DNA of 64,000 nucleotides from Ochotona curzoniae (Eukaryota; Chordata; Mammalia; Lagomorpha; Ochotonidae). Every line of letters starts with the position of its first letter. Positions within the stretch are counted from its first letter, which is position 1. The stretch covers positions 42,837,001 through 42,901,000 of the forward strand of contig NW_024465885.1 in assembly GCF_017591425.1 (NCBI RefSeq), in the 5' to 3' direction. The notes under the pieces are model-generated. The model searched no databases, had not been told where the DNA came from, and saw only the letters and a program-made list of their open reading frames with translations. Of this stretch, positions 40,681-52,765 are shown one piece after another. A program made the translations under genes and the position numbers.

Positions 40681-41149
40681 TACAAATAGCGCAGTTTAAA
40701 AAACACAGTAAAGGACAACAGATGACAGTACTGTGTTTTACGTTTTTCAAGGAATTGGTTCCTTTTATTTCCACCCTGGTTACATCCGTTCATCATTTGA
40801 AAGGCCTCCTGTGATTGTTCATTTCATGTTGGCCTGGAGAGGCTGTAGCACCCAGCTGTGTAATCAAACACCAGCGGAGGGAGGTGTTGCTGCGATTGAT
40901 ATCTACTGTGAAATGACGTTTAAGACCATTCTCAGTAATGAGCATGGCCTTCAGCCAGCCCTTAGGAAGCTGAGCAAAGCCTGAAGCTTCCTGGAGAAGA
41001 GGAAATTGAGTTTCGAGCTGGTGGGGACTGATCTGCAGATTCAGGACTGGGCAGCCCCTCTAGGGATAAGCCTAATTCTGAGTATGACGATAGCCAGCCA
41101 CATCTGCACCTACAAGGAATGTCAGACTTTGAGATGTGGAACTGAAAGA
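40681..41149. other. Unassigned stretch
   Basis: An 83-codon frame at 40733-40984 includes FKTILSNEHGLQPALRKLSK but matches no family that I recognise. Confidence 0.45.
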
Positions 41150-41330
41150 AAAGCTTGTATGAGCCAGTATAAAGCCAGGATCTTCTGTCTCCCACATGGG
41201 AGCAGGAGTCCAGGCTCTTTGGCTTATCTCTGGTGCTTTGCCAGGTAGCTGGATCGAAAGTAAAACAACCGGGGCTCGAACCGGTGTCCATATGGGATAA
41301 TGGTGCTACAGTTGAAGACTCAACTAAATC
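41150..41330 (-). mobile_element. CSINE, antisense, partial
   Basis: TATAAAGCCAGGATCTTCTGTC, CCCACATGGGAGCAGGAGTC, GGTAGCTGGATCGAAAGTAAAAC and GGGGCTCGAACCGGTGTCCA, the last holding a complemented B-box. The tail third is missing. Confidence 0.75.
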
Positions 41331-41659
41331 ATGGCACCAGCCACAATCATATCTGTGCTCGTTTCTCTGTGTCTGGATGGGTCTCGCGCTTATACTTCTC
41401 TGGAGAACTTTGACATGCATCCCACAGAGCTTAACTATCTATGTGGATGCCACTCCTTAAGTAACAAAGGGAAGATCTGCCTGGTGTCATGGCACCTGCT
41501 GAGCCACACTGTACTGAATGCTGCTGGCTCCTGAGAAGCTATGCACTTGGCACAGTGAGCTGGAGATGGCTGTCACCTTGGTGGGTCTTGGTGTCATTGT
41601 GGGGATTGTGGCAGGTGCAGGGAAGCAAGGGAGACTTAAGACTGTAGACTGAGTGTCCT

Positions 41660-41755
41660 CCTGTGAAACTCAGAATCCTTGAGTCTGAGCCTCGAAGTCT
41701 GCACCTTAGCTGGATCCTGAGCAATTCTGCAGCTGATCTTGGGAACTACACCTTA
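41660..41755 (+). mobile_element. MER5-like hAT MITE relic
   Basis: AGAATCCTTGAGTCTGAGCC, GAGCAATTCTGCAGCTGATC and TTGGGAACTACACC resemble the MER5 series 'GAATCTCTGGG...AGCAATCTG...GGTGATTCT...GAGAACCACT'. Short and decayed. Confidence 0.4.
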
Positions 41756-41924
41756 AAGCATGGCCTCCGAGGCTCCAGATCTTGCAGGACTTTCCTTAGG
41801 CCTCCCTCGTTACACAGCTGGGAGGAGGGAGTTGAGTGCTTACCCTTGGTCTCTTGACCAGTGAATGCCCTGCCCAGTCCCAGTGCCTGAAACCAGGAAA
41901 AGCACACCTTGGATGTTAGGTCTG

Positions 41925-42030
41925 CACAGTTTTGCAGGGAATCACTAGACTGGCCTGTGTTCGAATCCCAGTGGGGTCCTTTGTTGATTCTTCCCTACCA
42001 TTTCATGATTTCTTTCCTGAAACATAAGGA
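41925..42030 (+). mobile_element. MIR relic, tRNA-like half
   Basis: ACTGGCCTGTGTTCGAATCCC holds the MIR B-box GGTTCGAATCCC with one change. The downstream core is weak. Confidence 0.5.
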
Positions 42031-42939
42031 CCCTGCAGTCAACTCATTTAAACTTGCTGATCAATAGTCACTTAAGTCCGAATTTAAGCAGGCAAGTATG
42101 GCCCTGGTCTGAAGCCTCCTTTTATGTGCAAGCCACCCCAGGCAGCAGCCCTACACCAGAGTATGTACAGAAGAGCTTTGTCACTGATGTAGAGGGAGAG
42201 GGGCCGCCCCTGCCCAACCTTAGATGATGTGGATGCTGAGTGCCAGGAGTGGATCTGACCTGCCATTTGATATGGCCATTAAGAAAATCTTTACTGGAAA
42301 GAGCTCTCGGGGGTGGGATGCAGGTTCCTGGGAGTAGAGGATGGAGGAGCTTGAGGGTGGAATGCTCATAAAACACCAAGATAAGAAAGTCCAGGCGACC
42401 AGCCCTGGATGCCGCAGAAATTCCCTGACCCCAGAAGTTTCCTGCCTCCCCGCTGCATTCCAGGACCCCAGAGCTCCTTATCTTCTGACAGTTGCTTGCT
42501 TGTCCCCAATTCTTACCTCTGGCCTCTCCTAGCCCCGGACCTGGAAAACATCTGGACAAACAGTGCTGGTTCCTGGGAAAAAGGCCGTTTGCAGTCTGCT
42601 TCATTTCACGTTCTGATTTTATCTTGCTTATAAAATCCATATGGACAGAGTGAAAGGAGGGGTTGGGCAAAAGCAACCGGGCTATGTCTGTTGCTGTCCA
42701 CACAGCCTCTGCAGGGGTTCAGAGCCTGGCTTAGCTGATCTCTGTGGCTCACAGCAGTCACCTTAGCTTAGCCTATGTGCTTCCTTGAGAGCCACTCCTG
42801 GATGGATGGAAATGATAAGCAGAAAAAGAAGCTAAAACCAGACATGACCTCAAGGGTTGAGATTGCTACTGATTCCATCATCTGTGCTTGTCCTCTCTCG
42901 TGAACCCAGGAGAAGCTGGCAGAAGGTTCCCCTTCCCCA
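42031..42939. other. Unassigned stretch
   Basis: A 193-codon minus-strand frame (42122-42703) lacks any domain and is opposed by plus-strand frames. Nothing else recognised. Confidence 0.5.
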
Positions 42940-43112
42940 CCAGCCTGCTCTAGGTCTTTGCTGGCTGTGTGACCTGGGGAGAAATCCTCAGCTTCTCCTG
43001 AAGTCTTGGTTTTTTGACTGGAAAGTAAAACTCATGCCTCCAGGAATGTTTGTACATCACCAAGCACACAGTAGGGCCTCAGGAGATGTTCACTTTTGTT
43101 CTATGAACAAAT
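42940..43112 (+). mobile_element. MIR relic
   Basis: TGCTGGCTGTGTGACCTGGGG, AAATCCTCAGCTTCTCCTGA, TTTTTTGACTGGAAAGTAAA and AAGCACACAGTAGGGCCTCA follow the MIR core and 3' 'CACATAGTAGG.GCTCA' order. Confidence 0.72.
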
Positions 43113-43324
43113 GACTTCAGCTAGCAAGTGCTGCATTTTCTTTCTTGGTGTGGCCCACTATCACTTAGAGTTCTCAGAGAATTAATTACTGCAAGGGCTG
43201 TGGACTCAACTGACAACTGTGACCGTGACTGTTCAGGAAGGCAAGGGTCTTCCAGAGTATCTGCCTAACCCCGGTTATGCTTTTTTTCATTTTTGTCTCT
43301 TCCCTCAGAAATCTCCAGCACCCC

Positions 43325-43490
43325 CATCTTCTGTTTTTTTTAAAAAAATCCTTCTCAAGATCCAGTTGGTCATTTCTTCCCAGCAGCTCTTTCCAGCCTC
43401 CCCAGGCCTTTGGTCATCTCCCTTACAGAATGTTCTTTGGTAAATCCTCATATCTAGCACAATACTTTGTGTGTAGCGACAGAGTAGCAA
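43325..43490 (+). mobile_element. L2/MIR-like 3' relic
   Basis: CTGTTTTTTTTAAAAAAATC, CATCTCCCTTACAGAATG and ATATCTAGCACAATACTTTGTG resemble the L2 end (CC.AGCACAGTGCCTGGCA). A GGAT-rich microsatellite follows. Confidence 0.35.
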
Positions 43491-43495
43491 ATAAT

Positions 43496-43656
43496 GGACA
43501 GGTGGATGGGTGGGTCAGTAGATGAGTGAATGGGTGGATGGGAGGGTGGGTAGATGGATGCATGTGGGTAAGAAGCTGGCTGGATAAATGGGTGGATGGA
43601 TAGACAGATGGATGGATGAATGGGTGTGCGGATGGCTAGATGCGTGAATGCATGGA
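43496..43656. repeat. (GGAT)n/(GGTG)n degenerate minisatellite
   Basis: GGACAGGTGGATGGGTGGGTC through GATGGATGCATGTGGG and GGATGGATAGACAGATGGAT to GAATGCATGG. About 160 bp of TGGA/TGGG/TAGA units with purine-rich plus strand. Confidence 0.93.
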
Positions 43657-44094
43657 AAAACTTTCTAGCTGCATCTCAAGTACCATCAACAGTTGATACC
43701 ACTCTATCTCTAAATGCTGTGATGAAGTAATTTCCTCATATTCAGTTGACATTTATTGCTGCAAGTACAATAAGCAGAGGATGAATGATGGACATTCAGC
43801 AAAAGGTCAGTTCACTTAACTCCACACTCAAAATACGGTCTTGGGAGATTTTGCCTGCATTTGGTCTCCCTCTGGGGAGGCTTCCTGCAGTAGCTTGGAT
43901 GCTTGTCCCAATTGGAGGTCACAGTATCTGCCCCACTTTCTCGACTGCTCAGGGGAACTGCCATGACAAACCCAACCAAGCACGTTATAGCCTTAGTGAT
44001 CAGACAGGGTTTCTCGCCTTGTTTCTGAATCTCTCAAGCTGTGGAAGAAAATTACTTTCTGTTGTTAGGATGGAAGATGGAATTTAACAAAGAT

Positions 44095-44230
44095 CGCTGG
44101 ATTGGAAACGAGGACATCTGCTCTTGGCCTGATTCTGCCACTGATTTGCTCTGGGATTTAGGGCCAAGCATCTTACCTTGCCAGACCTCAGCCTCTTAGT
44201 GAGACAAATGGGGTCTGTGGATTAGAGGGC
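44095..44230 (+). mobile_element. MIR relic
   Basis: CTTGGCCTGATTCTGCCACTG, TTTGCTCTGGGATTTAGGGC, AAGCATCTTACCTTGCCAGA and CCTCAGCCTCTTAGTGAGA follow MIR order. Confidence 0.65.
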
Positions 44231-44411
44231 CTTGTTCAATCCTACAAGGGCTGATGATCCCATATTTCCCAAAGATGGGAAGACCCCAGCCCCTGCCTCA
44301 GCTCCTCAAAACTTCCTCAAGACTCCCCTCTTCCTGATGCCTTCTGCTCTGTCTGCCTCAGGGCCCAGAGAGGAGTATACAACCCAGGTGGGAGCTGTTT
44401 AAATGCTGCTT

Positions 44412-44530
44412 ACAAGCCCAGAATTGGCTCTCACAGCTGCTAGCTCTGTGATCTTGGCCAGTTACATAACCTGTCTGTGCCTTGTTTACTTCAAGTGTAA
44501 GATGTGATAATAAGGATACACCTACTTAAC
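44412..44530 (+). mobile_element. MIR relic
   Basis: GCTAGCTCTGTGATCTTGGCC, AGTTACATAACCTGTCTGTG, CCTTGTTTACTTCAAGTGTA and AGATGTGATAATAAGGATAC match the MIR core well. An antisense CSINE follows directly. Confidence 0.75.
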
Positions 44531-44539
44531 ATCCATAAA

Positions 44540-44832
44540 TAAAGATGATTTATTTAAAAGGCAGAGTTAGAGAAAATTTTTGTTGCTAATTCACTCCCTG
44601 AATGGCTGCAATGGCTGGGGCTGGGTAAGGTCAAAGCTAGGAGCTCATAATTTTATCTGGCTTTCTCACATAGGTGGCAGGGCCAAGCACTTGGGTCATC
44701 TTCCGCTTCCCTTCCAAGAACACTAGCAGGGAGCTGGATCAGAAATGGAGCAACCAGGACTTAAACACGTACTCATATGGAGTGCTGGTGTCATTGTCTA
44801 TGGTCTGACTTGTTTCACCACAAGCCAACCCT
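44540..44832 (-). mobile_element. CSINE, antisense, old
   Basis: GATGATTTATTTAAAAGGCAGAG, GGCCAAGCACTTGGGTCATC, GGGAGCTGGATCAGAAATGG and CACCACAAGCCAACCC. It follows directly after a MIR relic. Confidence 0.88.
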
Positions 44833-45419
44833 GACCCTCATGCTTAATGCTGAGCAAGGGCTGGGAAGATCATGACATTTTTGAGAGAGCCACAGGTCAT
44901 GCATGGCCTCTCATCCTTCCAGGTTGCCTGGAGAGAGCTGCCTCATCATCAGAAATCTGGACTCCCTGGCTTCTGGCTTGCAAAAGTACCCTGCCCACAG
45001 GCTCTTGGTGTGTGGTTGGGCTTGGTTGTGGTGCTTTAGGGGTTGAATTAAGCCATTTTCAGGATATAAGAGAGTAGGAGACAATCTAAGACTCATCTTC
45101 GCTTACAATGACCCTGCCTCTGTATGAAGTCATGGCTACAGTAGGAGGGTTAGGATATCAATGCTCAATTTGGGAGGAAAATTTGGGAAGGTGATGCAGA
45201 AAGGGTCTTTCTATGCCTACTGGTTGGCCCCACATTCTCTTCCTTCCTTTTCCCCCTTTGTCATTGTGGCTTTGTCATTGTCACTTTGGCGCTGCCATCT
45301 GAGTAAAGAACTGTGGTCTTTGACTGGAAGTGCCACAATGAAGAAAAGATGTGTGGTTCACACATGAGCAGAAGTGGGCCACCCCTTGACCCTGTCCACG
45401 CATGTGTATAGAATGGAAA
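44833..45419. other. Unassigned stretch
   Basis: Nothing recognised. Pyrimidine-rich around 45235-45265. Confidence 0.5.
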
Positions 45420-45741
45420 TGCTACTGGGGCAAAGGCTCAATAGGTTAATCCTCTTCTGTTAAGGACTAGATCCCATGTGGGCACTGGTTCATGTCCTGG
45501 CTGCTCCACTTCTAATGAAGCTCCCTGCTTGTGGTTTGGAAAAGTGGCAGATGACCTAAAGCCTTGGGATCCTACACCCATTTAGGAGAATCAGAAAATT
45601 CTCCTGGCTCCTGACTTTGTATCCTCTCAGTTCTAGCCCTTGTGCTCATTTGTGGAGTGAACCATGAATGAAAGATTTTTCTCATTCTGTCGCCCCTTTT
45701 CTGTAAAATTTGTATTTCCAATACTAATAAATCTTATAAAA
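45420..45741 (+). mobile_element. CSINE, sense, old
   Basis: CTGGGGCAAAGGCTCAATAGG head, GGTTCATGTCCTGGCTGC B-box, GGAGTGAACCATGAATGAAAG and an A-rich end ACTAATAAATCTTATAAAAAAG. Confidence 0.88.
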
Positions 45742-46025
45742 AAGGGGAGTTGGGGGAAACACATAAAGAGTAAACAACAGCAGGTAAATATTGTGGAACC
45801 AGGCCAACTGTTCTCCTTGGATGTTTTGCAATGTTGCTGAATTATTGTTGGGTTACAAGAGGGTGCTGCTTTATTTTCTGTGTTATTTTCAAATGTTTTT
45901 GGAGAGGCAGCAAGGAGGCTTTGCAATGGAAGGCAAGGAGCTTGGGAAAACTCCAAGAGCTGGTGAGAACAACTGTGATCCTGGTCCACTCTCCTGCTCC
46001 TCTCCTCCAGGGCTCCCCTGTGTAT

Positions 46026-46090
46026 GTGTGTGGACCCCTGCCTGCATAAGTACGGGCACACACACATATACATACATACATAAACACCTG
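46026..46090. repeat. Short TG/CA/CATA tract
   Basis: GTATGTGTGTGGACCCC, then CGGGCACACACACATATACA and CATACATACATAAACACC. Confidence 0.85.
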
Positions 46091-46753
46091 CCCTGGCCAG
46101 ACCCGAGGCCTGTGTGTGCTCAACATTTGGGGAGTTCTGAAAGCCTGGGAAAAGGGGGCTGGGCAATTCAGCAGGGAGTGATGAAAAGGCTGAGTTGGAA
46201 ACTTCTCATTGTGGTCCCTTTGACCACTATGATGAATGACCTTGGACCTGACTACAATAGATTTAGCTGTTGGAAGCAATACATGAAGTTATACATGTGA
46301 GCTGGGGGTCCCAGAAGATGCACAGAATAGGAGATGAATGTGGCTCAACTTCATGCAAGCTTAGCTTAGCTACACAATGTAAGTAAATAAGTTACCTGCA
46401 CTAGATCCATGTCCCCAGGCACTCTTGGTGACCCTACACAGTGTGGACTACACACTGCAGGGTGGATGATGCTCAAGGTGGGTGACCCACATGATGAGAT
46501 CCTCCAGTACATGAAACCACCTGGGCAAATCTCCACCTCCTTGGGTGCCTGTCTTCCCCTCTCTAGTGAGAGTTCACAAGAGACAGCTCTAATATGGGAT
46601 GAGGTAGGAACACTACAGAATGCTACTCAACGCCCTCTAATGTCATTCCACTCCATTGGCAGCTGTAAGCCAATGTCCTCTGTGTGCTTCCTGGGTGGGA
46701 TTCTGGGGGCTCAGTGCCCAATGGGGTGTGGGTCAGAGAGAGTTAACATCACA

Positions 46754-46776
46754 GGGAGTGGGGGAAGGGGAAGGGG
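46754..46776 (+). other. G-quadruplex-type motif
   Basis: Four runs of three or more G separated by 2-3 bases: GGG AGT GGGGG AA GGGG AA GGGG. It satisfies the usual G3+N1-7 pattern. There is no nearby gene to regulate. Confidence 0.7.
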
Positions 46777-48067
46777 CAACAGACCCTGAGCATTACCCAT
46801 CTCAATTCCAAGCTCAAGATTAGGCCAGCACCATTGCCACTGAAATCTGCCATACACCCTCATCTCCACCCACTCCAAGCTCAGAAACTTTCAGAATACC
46901 CCACCCACCCACCTTGCCACCGACTGCTCCACCTCCCTCAAACCTACCCACCCACCCGTCCAAGAAAACTGCCAACCAATGGGAGCTGGGCAGGGCACAA
47001 TTTGCTTGCAACAGTCTCACAAGAGTAACTTTATTTTGAAAAGATTTGAACCAGTCTCCAAGAGTACCTGCCAATAATGACATCCTCTTTCAGGGAAAGG
47101 AAACAGTAAGAAACCTTTTTTTGTATTTGGCTTTTTGATTTTTTCTTTTTTTTAAGCAAGGATAAAAGAGCAAAATGAGGTAATTGGTGCCGGAATACAT
47201 GGCTTGGAAACATCATTTTTTTTTTTCCTACAAAAACACAAGCCAGCCATCTATTTATAGCGTGTCACTAATGGATATGAGGAAAAAAAATGACGTTGGA
47301 AACATTACCGATGATGGAAAAGGTGTGCTATGGCTGAGGGCGGTGACCACCAGGGCTGGCATCTGCCAGCAGCCCTTACACTTTGGTAAGTGTGAGGCTA
47401 AGTGGTCCTGGGTGGTTGCAGATGATCAACAGGAATTAGCTCATCTGCTTCTCACTGCCCTGCATGCAGGTGTCGGGGTTCCCACTGTCAGGAAGTGGAA
47501 GCTGAGACAGAGCAGCTTAGGTGCTACCGGGAACCTGTGACTGCATCCTAGCCATTATCCCAAGGGCCTTTGTCCCAGCTCGGGCTCCATGTTGCAGCTG
47601 GGCTCAGCTTCTCTCCATTCTCAGAGACCCCACCCACAGCGTCTGGGTGATCTGTGGTGAGAGCCTGAGAAGGAGGCCTAAAAGCACAGACTTGTGGACC
47701 AGGTGTGGCCCCTAGGTGTGCCTTGACTGCAGCACTGGGAGGCTTCAGGACAGTGCTGGCGGGACCCACTCCAAGAGGTCATGATGTCCCAAGTAAACCA
47801 CTGGCTCTCTCATCTATGTGGCCTGCTCCCTGCAGCACTCTGTCTGGGAACTGCCAGCTTCCAAGGCCCCAAGTTGGACCACTCCCTAAGAGCTGACTGC
47901 TGTCAGAACCAGCATTATTGTGTTCATCTTGTCTCTCTGCTTGGGACTGTAGACTCCTGACACTGGGTTGTGTGTGAGCACCTCACAACCAAGGGCCTAA
48001 CACATTCCTTACCAGTATTGAATGGATTAGTGGTCCCTGCCTGCATCGCCTATGCCGCAATACAGCA

Positions 48068-48395
48068 GTGTCCTCTAGTCTGTGGGGACTCATTCCAAGA
48101 CCCCTGACCCAGCAGATAGTATCGAACCTTGTATAGACTATACTCTTTCACTATATATGTCACATATGTATAATCATATGTATATATAGAAATAGTTGAT
48201 AACATCTAAATTTAGCCCAGTAACAGATTAATAGCAAGAAAAATAGAGCAATCCCAAAGATACACTATAACAAAAGCCACTTAACATTTATGAATTATTT
48301 TTTTTACAAAATTTTTCATCAAGTATTTTCAGACCATGGTTGGCCATGGATAAATGAAATCTCTGAAAACAAGACTGAAGATAATGGGAGTGAAA
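48068..48395 (+). mobile_element. MER2/Tigger-like DNA transposon relic with inverted ends
   Basis: The left end AGTCTGTGGGGACTCATTCC and CAAGACCCCTGACCCAGCAG, and the right end GACCATGGTTGGCCATGGAT, resemble the two terminal inverted repeats of MER2-type elements (GTGGGGGATTGGTTCCAGGACCCC / GGTTGGTTGAATCC). The middle has TAGTTGATAACATCTAAATT and AATAGAGCAATCCCAAAG, matching the family's AT-rich core. No transposase is encoded. Confidence 0.6.
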
Positions 48396-49030
48396 AAGAA
48401 AGCAGCAGGCTCAGGATTAGACTGCAAAAAGCAGTAACAGGTCCAAATACTTAGCACAGGATAAGATGACTTCCCTATCAACCACAGTTCATATGGACTG
48501 CAGCTCAGCGGACCTTGGTCACAGCCCTAGCGTGGTCATTGGCACTAGACAGGTTACCCGGCATCTCTGGGATTGTGGGTCTCTCATCTTTAGCAAGGGG
48601 CAGGCACTCCAGACACCCTCAGGGTGGCTGCAAACACCCCCCCAGACAGATGCCTGCAAGCTAAATGAGTCTTAGCAACTATGACATTCTGACAAAGATA
48701 AAGCATTGTCGGGCATGCCTGCAGGTTAGGGGACAGAATGAGAGCTATGGGACAGACTGCTCTATTTTTCTTTAGCTAAATAATTAATTCATACTCTGCT
48801 TTGTTCTAGGAAATGTTAAGGCTTGGCAGCTAAAAATGTCCATGAGCATCTTGTATCACCCAAGTAATTCATTCTCATTGTAAAAAGCATAGAGATAAAG
48901 ATAGTTTTTAAGAGAAAACAGCCATGCGTCATGGCTCAACATTAAAGGATTCTGAGGTTTCCTTCTCTGTGCCTCAACATACCCTTAAATATTTACCTTT
49001 ATTCCTTACCTAATAAAGTTTAAATAGTTT

Positions 49031-49318
49031 TAAAGATTTTATTTGAAAGGCAGATTTTATAGAGAGAAATAGAGATTTTCCATCTACTGGTTCACTGCTC
49101 AAATGGCCCCACAACAGCCAGAGCTGAGCCAATCCGGATCTAGGAGTCAGGAGCGTCTTTCCAGGTCTCCCACGTGGTGCAGGGGCGGAAGGACTTGAGC
49201 CATCTTCCACTTCCTTCTTGAGCAGAGAGTGGGATCAGAAGTGGAGCAGCCAGGGCTCAAATTGGTACCCATATGGGATGTTGGAGCTACAGGTAGAGGG
49301 TTAGCCTGTGATGGCACC
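49031..49318 (-). mobile_element. CSINE, antisense, old
   Basis: TTTAAAGATTTTATTTGAAAGGC, TTTTCCATCTACTGGTTCAC, CCAATCCGGATCTAGGAGTC and GGTTAGCCTGTGATGGCACC. Full length, with loss near the end of the complemented head. Confidence 0.88.
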
Positions 49319-50649
49319 TCACTGGCACCAAAGTTTGAATATTAATATCAATTTATAATTCTATTCTCAGCATTCTAAGACTGCTCCATGCATTCTAAAT
49401 CTTTACTGATTCCCTATATTGGGTTTTCCCTAAGTCAGTTCCACTGTAAGCAGTAATGGCAGATTGAACATCCTTAGGTAGGGTATAAATTGAGATCTGA
49501 AGATGACGTGATGGTCACCTCATTTCCTGGTCTAGTAAGTAGACACATAAAGATAATAAGAAACCATGGGAAAAAAAAAAAACAACTCCACAAGAACACA
49601 AAATTCTAGTTCACCTCCCGTGACCACCCTAGTCCTTTTCTTGAAATATCAGAAATCCATATCTTAGTTCAAAACAAATTTGCTGTCACAGGACAGCTGA
49701 AGATGCTGCCTGAACATGAGCCAAACCTCGTCTCTGTGCTTTTTGGCTGTTATGTCTTAGAATAACTCTAGAAAAACAGTTCTGCAAGGTTTCAGAGGCT
49801 GATTGTCCACCAAGACTCATCTACCTCTCTTGAAGGGGAGCTCGTCTTTGCCTAGCCTCTTGACCAATCAGGCCACAAACACCTTCCCTTTGACTCATAT
49901 GCTCTATCTCTACCAACTCCTGGGGCTAACCACTTTTTCCACCTTTTAGCTGACTATCTGTACACACTGTAATAAAAAAAAATAAGAAAAGGTGGCTCTT
50001 CTGAGCGACTCTTCATCCACTTATTCCATGTTGGGCGATTTTTCTTTCTCTTAGTGTTGATCTGACTTCCTTGTACATTGTGGCTCTCTAATGATGGGCA
50101 TGTAACTGGGTCATAGCTTTTTCTCCTCCCGTGTTATTTACCTTTCATATTTTTATGCATGCTTTGTTTTTCCTTTTAAGAGTAAAATATTTTTAATAAC
50201 CCTGTCATCCAATAAGTTATTTCATTTTCCCTTTGAGGTTATGTTTAGCAAGTTTCTCCTTCTACAAACTAATACAAAACTATTTCATTTTCCCTTCCGG
50301 TATTTTCATTAAAAAAAAAAATATATATATATATATACACATACCAGATGTGAATTATTACCATGGCTGTTCTAAGGCAGGGATCAAGCTTTCTTTTTTC
50401 CAAATGGTTAGCCAGTTCCTTCCATACCACATACTAGATTGTTCCCTCATCCTCACCTAACACAAACCCAAGCTTTAGCACTTCTCTCTTTTATGTCACT
50501 CCTTAGTGACATTTGTGCTTTATTCTGATCATAATTGCCTGCTCGTAAGTCTGTATCATTGTCTCCGAACTGTTATCCTGGTCACAGTCTGCCTTAATAT
50601 CTGGACAAACAAATCACAAGCCTTTTTCTTTATAAGAAACGTTGACCTC
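49319..50649. other. Unassigned stretch
   Basis: AT-rich, with a TA tract at 50313. No family recognised. Confidence 0.5.
50313..50340. repeat. A-run and (TA)n tract
   Basis: AAAAAAAAAAATATATATAT then ATATACACATACC. Confidence 0.9.
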
Positions 50650-50913
50650 AGGCTGGGCATTTGATGCGGCCGCTGAGCCCACCACTTGAGACGGCCAAGT
50701 CCCGTGTGTCAGAGGGCGTGGTCCTCTGCTTCCATTCCAGCTCCCTGCTTTCTGCCACCATGTGGGAGACCCAGATGGAGTTATGGTCTTGAGCTATTGT
50801 AAGCATTTGAGAAGTGAAACAGTGGGTGCAACACCTTTCTCACTCTCTCTTTATTATGTGTCTGTAGTGTGTCTGCATGTATATGTCTTTAAAATAAAAT
50901 TAATTTAAATAAA
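50650..50913 (+). mobile_element. CSINE, sense, internally deleted
   Basis: CAGGCTGGGCATTTGATGCGG is a decayed head. GCTTCCATTCCAGCTCCCTG, GTGGGAGACCCAGATGGAG and TGAGAAGTGAAACAGTGGG follow, and it ends in ATGTCTTTAAAATAAAATTAA. The middle 'AAGTGCTTGGG' section is missing. Confidence 0.78.
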
Positions 50914-51018
50914 TATTTTAACTGGTCAGTTTCACACTTTAGACTGAATCAACTTTAAAATCTTCATCAAGTTCCCAAAAAAATAATTTTATTGGGTGCC
51001 TAGGCATTTTTTTTTTCC

Positions 51019-51318
51019 CAAGATTGATTTAGTTATTTGAATACCAGAGCTATGGAGACAGAGAAGCAGGCAGAGACAAAGAGATCTCTGGTTCATTCCC
51101 CAGATGACTGGCACAAAATCAGACCAAAACCAGGAACCTCCCTTGGGTCTCCCAATTGCATGGTAGGGACCCAAACTCTTGGTCCATCTTCTGCTACTCT
51201 TCACTGAACATTAGCAGGCAGCTGCATTGCAAGTGGAACAGCCTGGACGTGAACTGGCCCCAATATGGGATGGAGGAGTCACACTGTAGCTTTACCTGCT
51301 ACGCCACAACACCGTTCC
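51019..51318 (-). mobile_element. CSINE, antisense, old
   Basis: CCCAAGATTGATTTAGTTATTTG, GAGATCTCTGGTTCATTCCC, CACTGAACATTAGCAGGCAGC and CTGCTACGCCACAACACCG. Confidence 0.87.
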
Positions 51319-52495
51319 CAGCAAGTAAACTGATCATGAATATATATGTGAAATTGTATATATGGTTAATACATATGAAATTAATGAGATAAATAAGTGT
51401 GCTCAATACTAAACTCCTCCAACTCTACCTTTCTGCTTTCCACAGTGGGGTTTTTAAAACCTGTTACTCAGGGAAGTCGGTAGGTTTCCAGTTCCGTTCC
51501 TGCACACTACTCCTTCCCAGTCAGGATTCTGCAGTGTCAGCACTCTTGTAACCAGGATCCTCTTTTTTTTTTATCTCTCTAAACACCTACCCTTGGACTG
51601 CTAGTGCATTTGTGTTCCTTTTGTAGCACAGGTGCTGGGCTCTCTTGGCCCATGACCCATTCAGGATCATCAAAGCTGAGGGTGCTGCTAGCAGGTTCTG
51701 AGTAAACCCAGATCTGGTGGAAGTTTCTGGGACTTTGGAGAACAGTCTCTCAAAATAGCTGTCCCTGGCTTCCTTTTCTGGTTAACTGGTACTCACTTTT
51801 TTCTTCGACTCCTCCAAAGAGGAAGAGTCAGACATGCTTGGCTCTAACATGGGATGTGCACTCTGAAACTGCTCCATGATCTGTTCTCACTAGACCATCC
51901 TTGCTTCTCTGTCCAATAAGAGTCACACAAAGATCTCTTTGGGGAACCTGAAGATAGATTCTTCAGTAATCTCCACACTGGCTGAGCAGGAGACTTCTCC
52001 AGGCAGTTCTAAACCCCGTTGATGCCAAACTGCTGAGATTGGGCGTCAGGATATGTGACTACCTTCTCTTGCTCCCCCAGAAGCTGAGTGTCAATGTGCA
52101 GTCAGGGCTAACAGTCACTGCTTTAAGCCATACCCAACTGAGAAACCAGTTTCTATAAATGAGTCACAGAGACCAATGATGGAGGATTGGACAAGGGAAG
52201 CAAGGTGTTCAGGTGATATGGGGGCTTTGGGAAGGTCATAAGACCAGGCTTGAAGTCTACACACCTGTATTGATGTCCCACACTATATTGTAAAGCTGAT
52301 GTTGAGATGACATGGCTGCCTACTGCATCTGTACCCTGGGGCTTGTCCAGGTTTTGAGAGGTTATTTTAAAGAACAATAACAATAAAACCTGAACAGAAA
52401 ATTAGGCACAAAAGCAAATATGCAGAATGAGGGAAATACCTCCAAATTTAGGTATTTCACAAGCTAAGAAATATTATAAATATGTATGAAAAATG
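51319..52495. other. Unassigned stretch
   Basis: Nothing recognised. Confidence 0.5.
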
Positions 52496-52765
52496 TGGAG
52501 TGGTCATTTAGCCAGCAGCTAAGACACCCGTGCCCAGGCCAGAGTGCCTGAGTTTGATTTCCCAGTTCTAGCTTGCTGTTAATGAAGGTAGGTCCTGCGA
52601 GGCAGCAGGTGTTGGCTCAAGTTCTTGGCTCCCTGCCACTAACATGAAAGACCTGAATAGATTTCCTAGCCTAACCTCAGCCCCACCCCTGCTAAGGTAA
52701 GCATCTGCAGAGTGAACTAGAATTTGAGCTTCCCTCTTTGTCTCTCTACTTCTCAAATAAATATA
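52496..52765 (+). mobile_element. CSINE, sense, old
   Basis: GGAGTGGTCATTTAGCCAGC head, TTGATTTCCCAGTTCTAGC, CAAGTTCTTGGCTCCCTGCC and CTACTTCTCAAATAAATATAA end. Strongly diverged. Confidence 0.78.

Larger units (their letters stand above)
45742..48067. other. Unassigned stretch
   Basis: Contains the TG/CATA tract at 46026, the G-rich motif at 46754, C-rich sequence at 46870-46960 and T-runs near 47140 and 47215. 47910-48030 may be L2/MIR-derived. Frames up to 177 codons oppose each other. Confidence 0.45.

Noticed and set aside
40733..40984. 83-codon frame that at first looks protein-like
   Set aside because: No known domain, and there is no upstream or downstream exon signal. It ends shortly before unassigned DNA and a SINE fragment.
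42122..42703. 193-codon minus-strand open frame
   Set aside because: No domain, no promoter or splice context, and opposing frames overlap it. I could not connect it with any protein family.
45633..46166. 177-codon minus-strand frame and a 169-codon plus-strand frame over the same bases
   Set aside because: The minus-strand frame starts within an antisense-read SINE and crosses a TG/CA tract. Two long opposing frames cannot both be real and neither has a domain.
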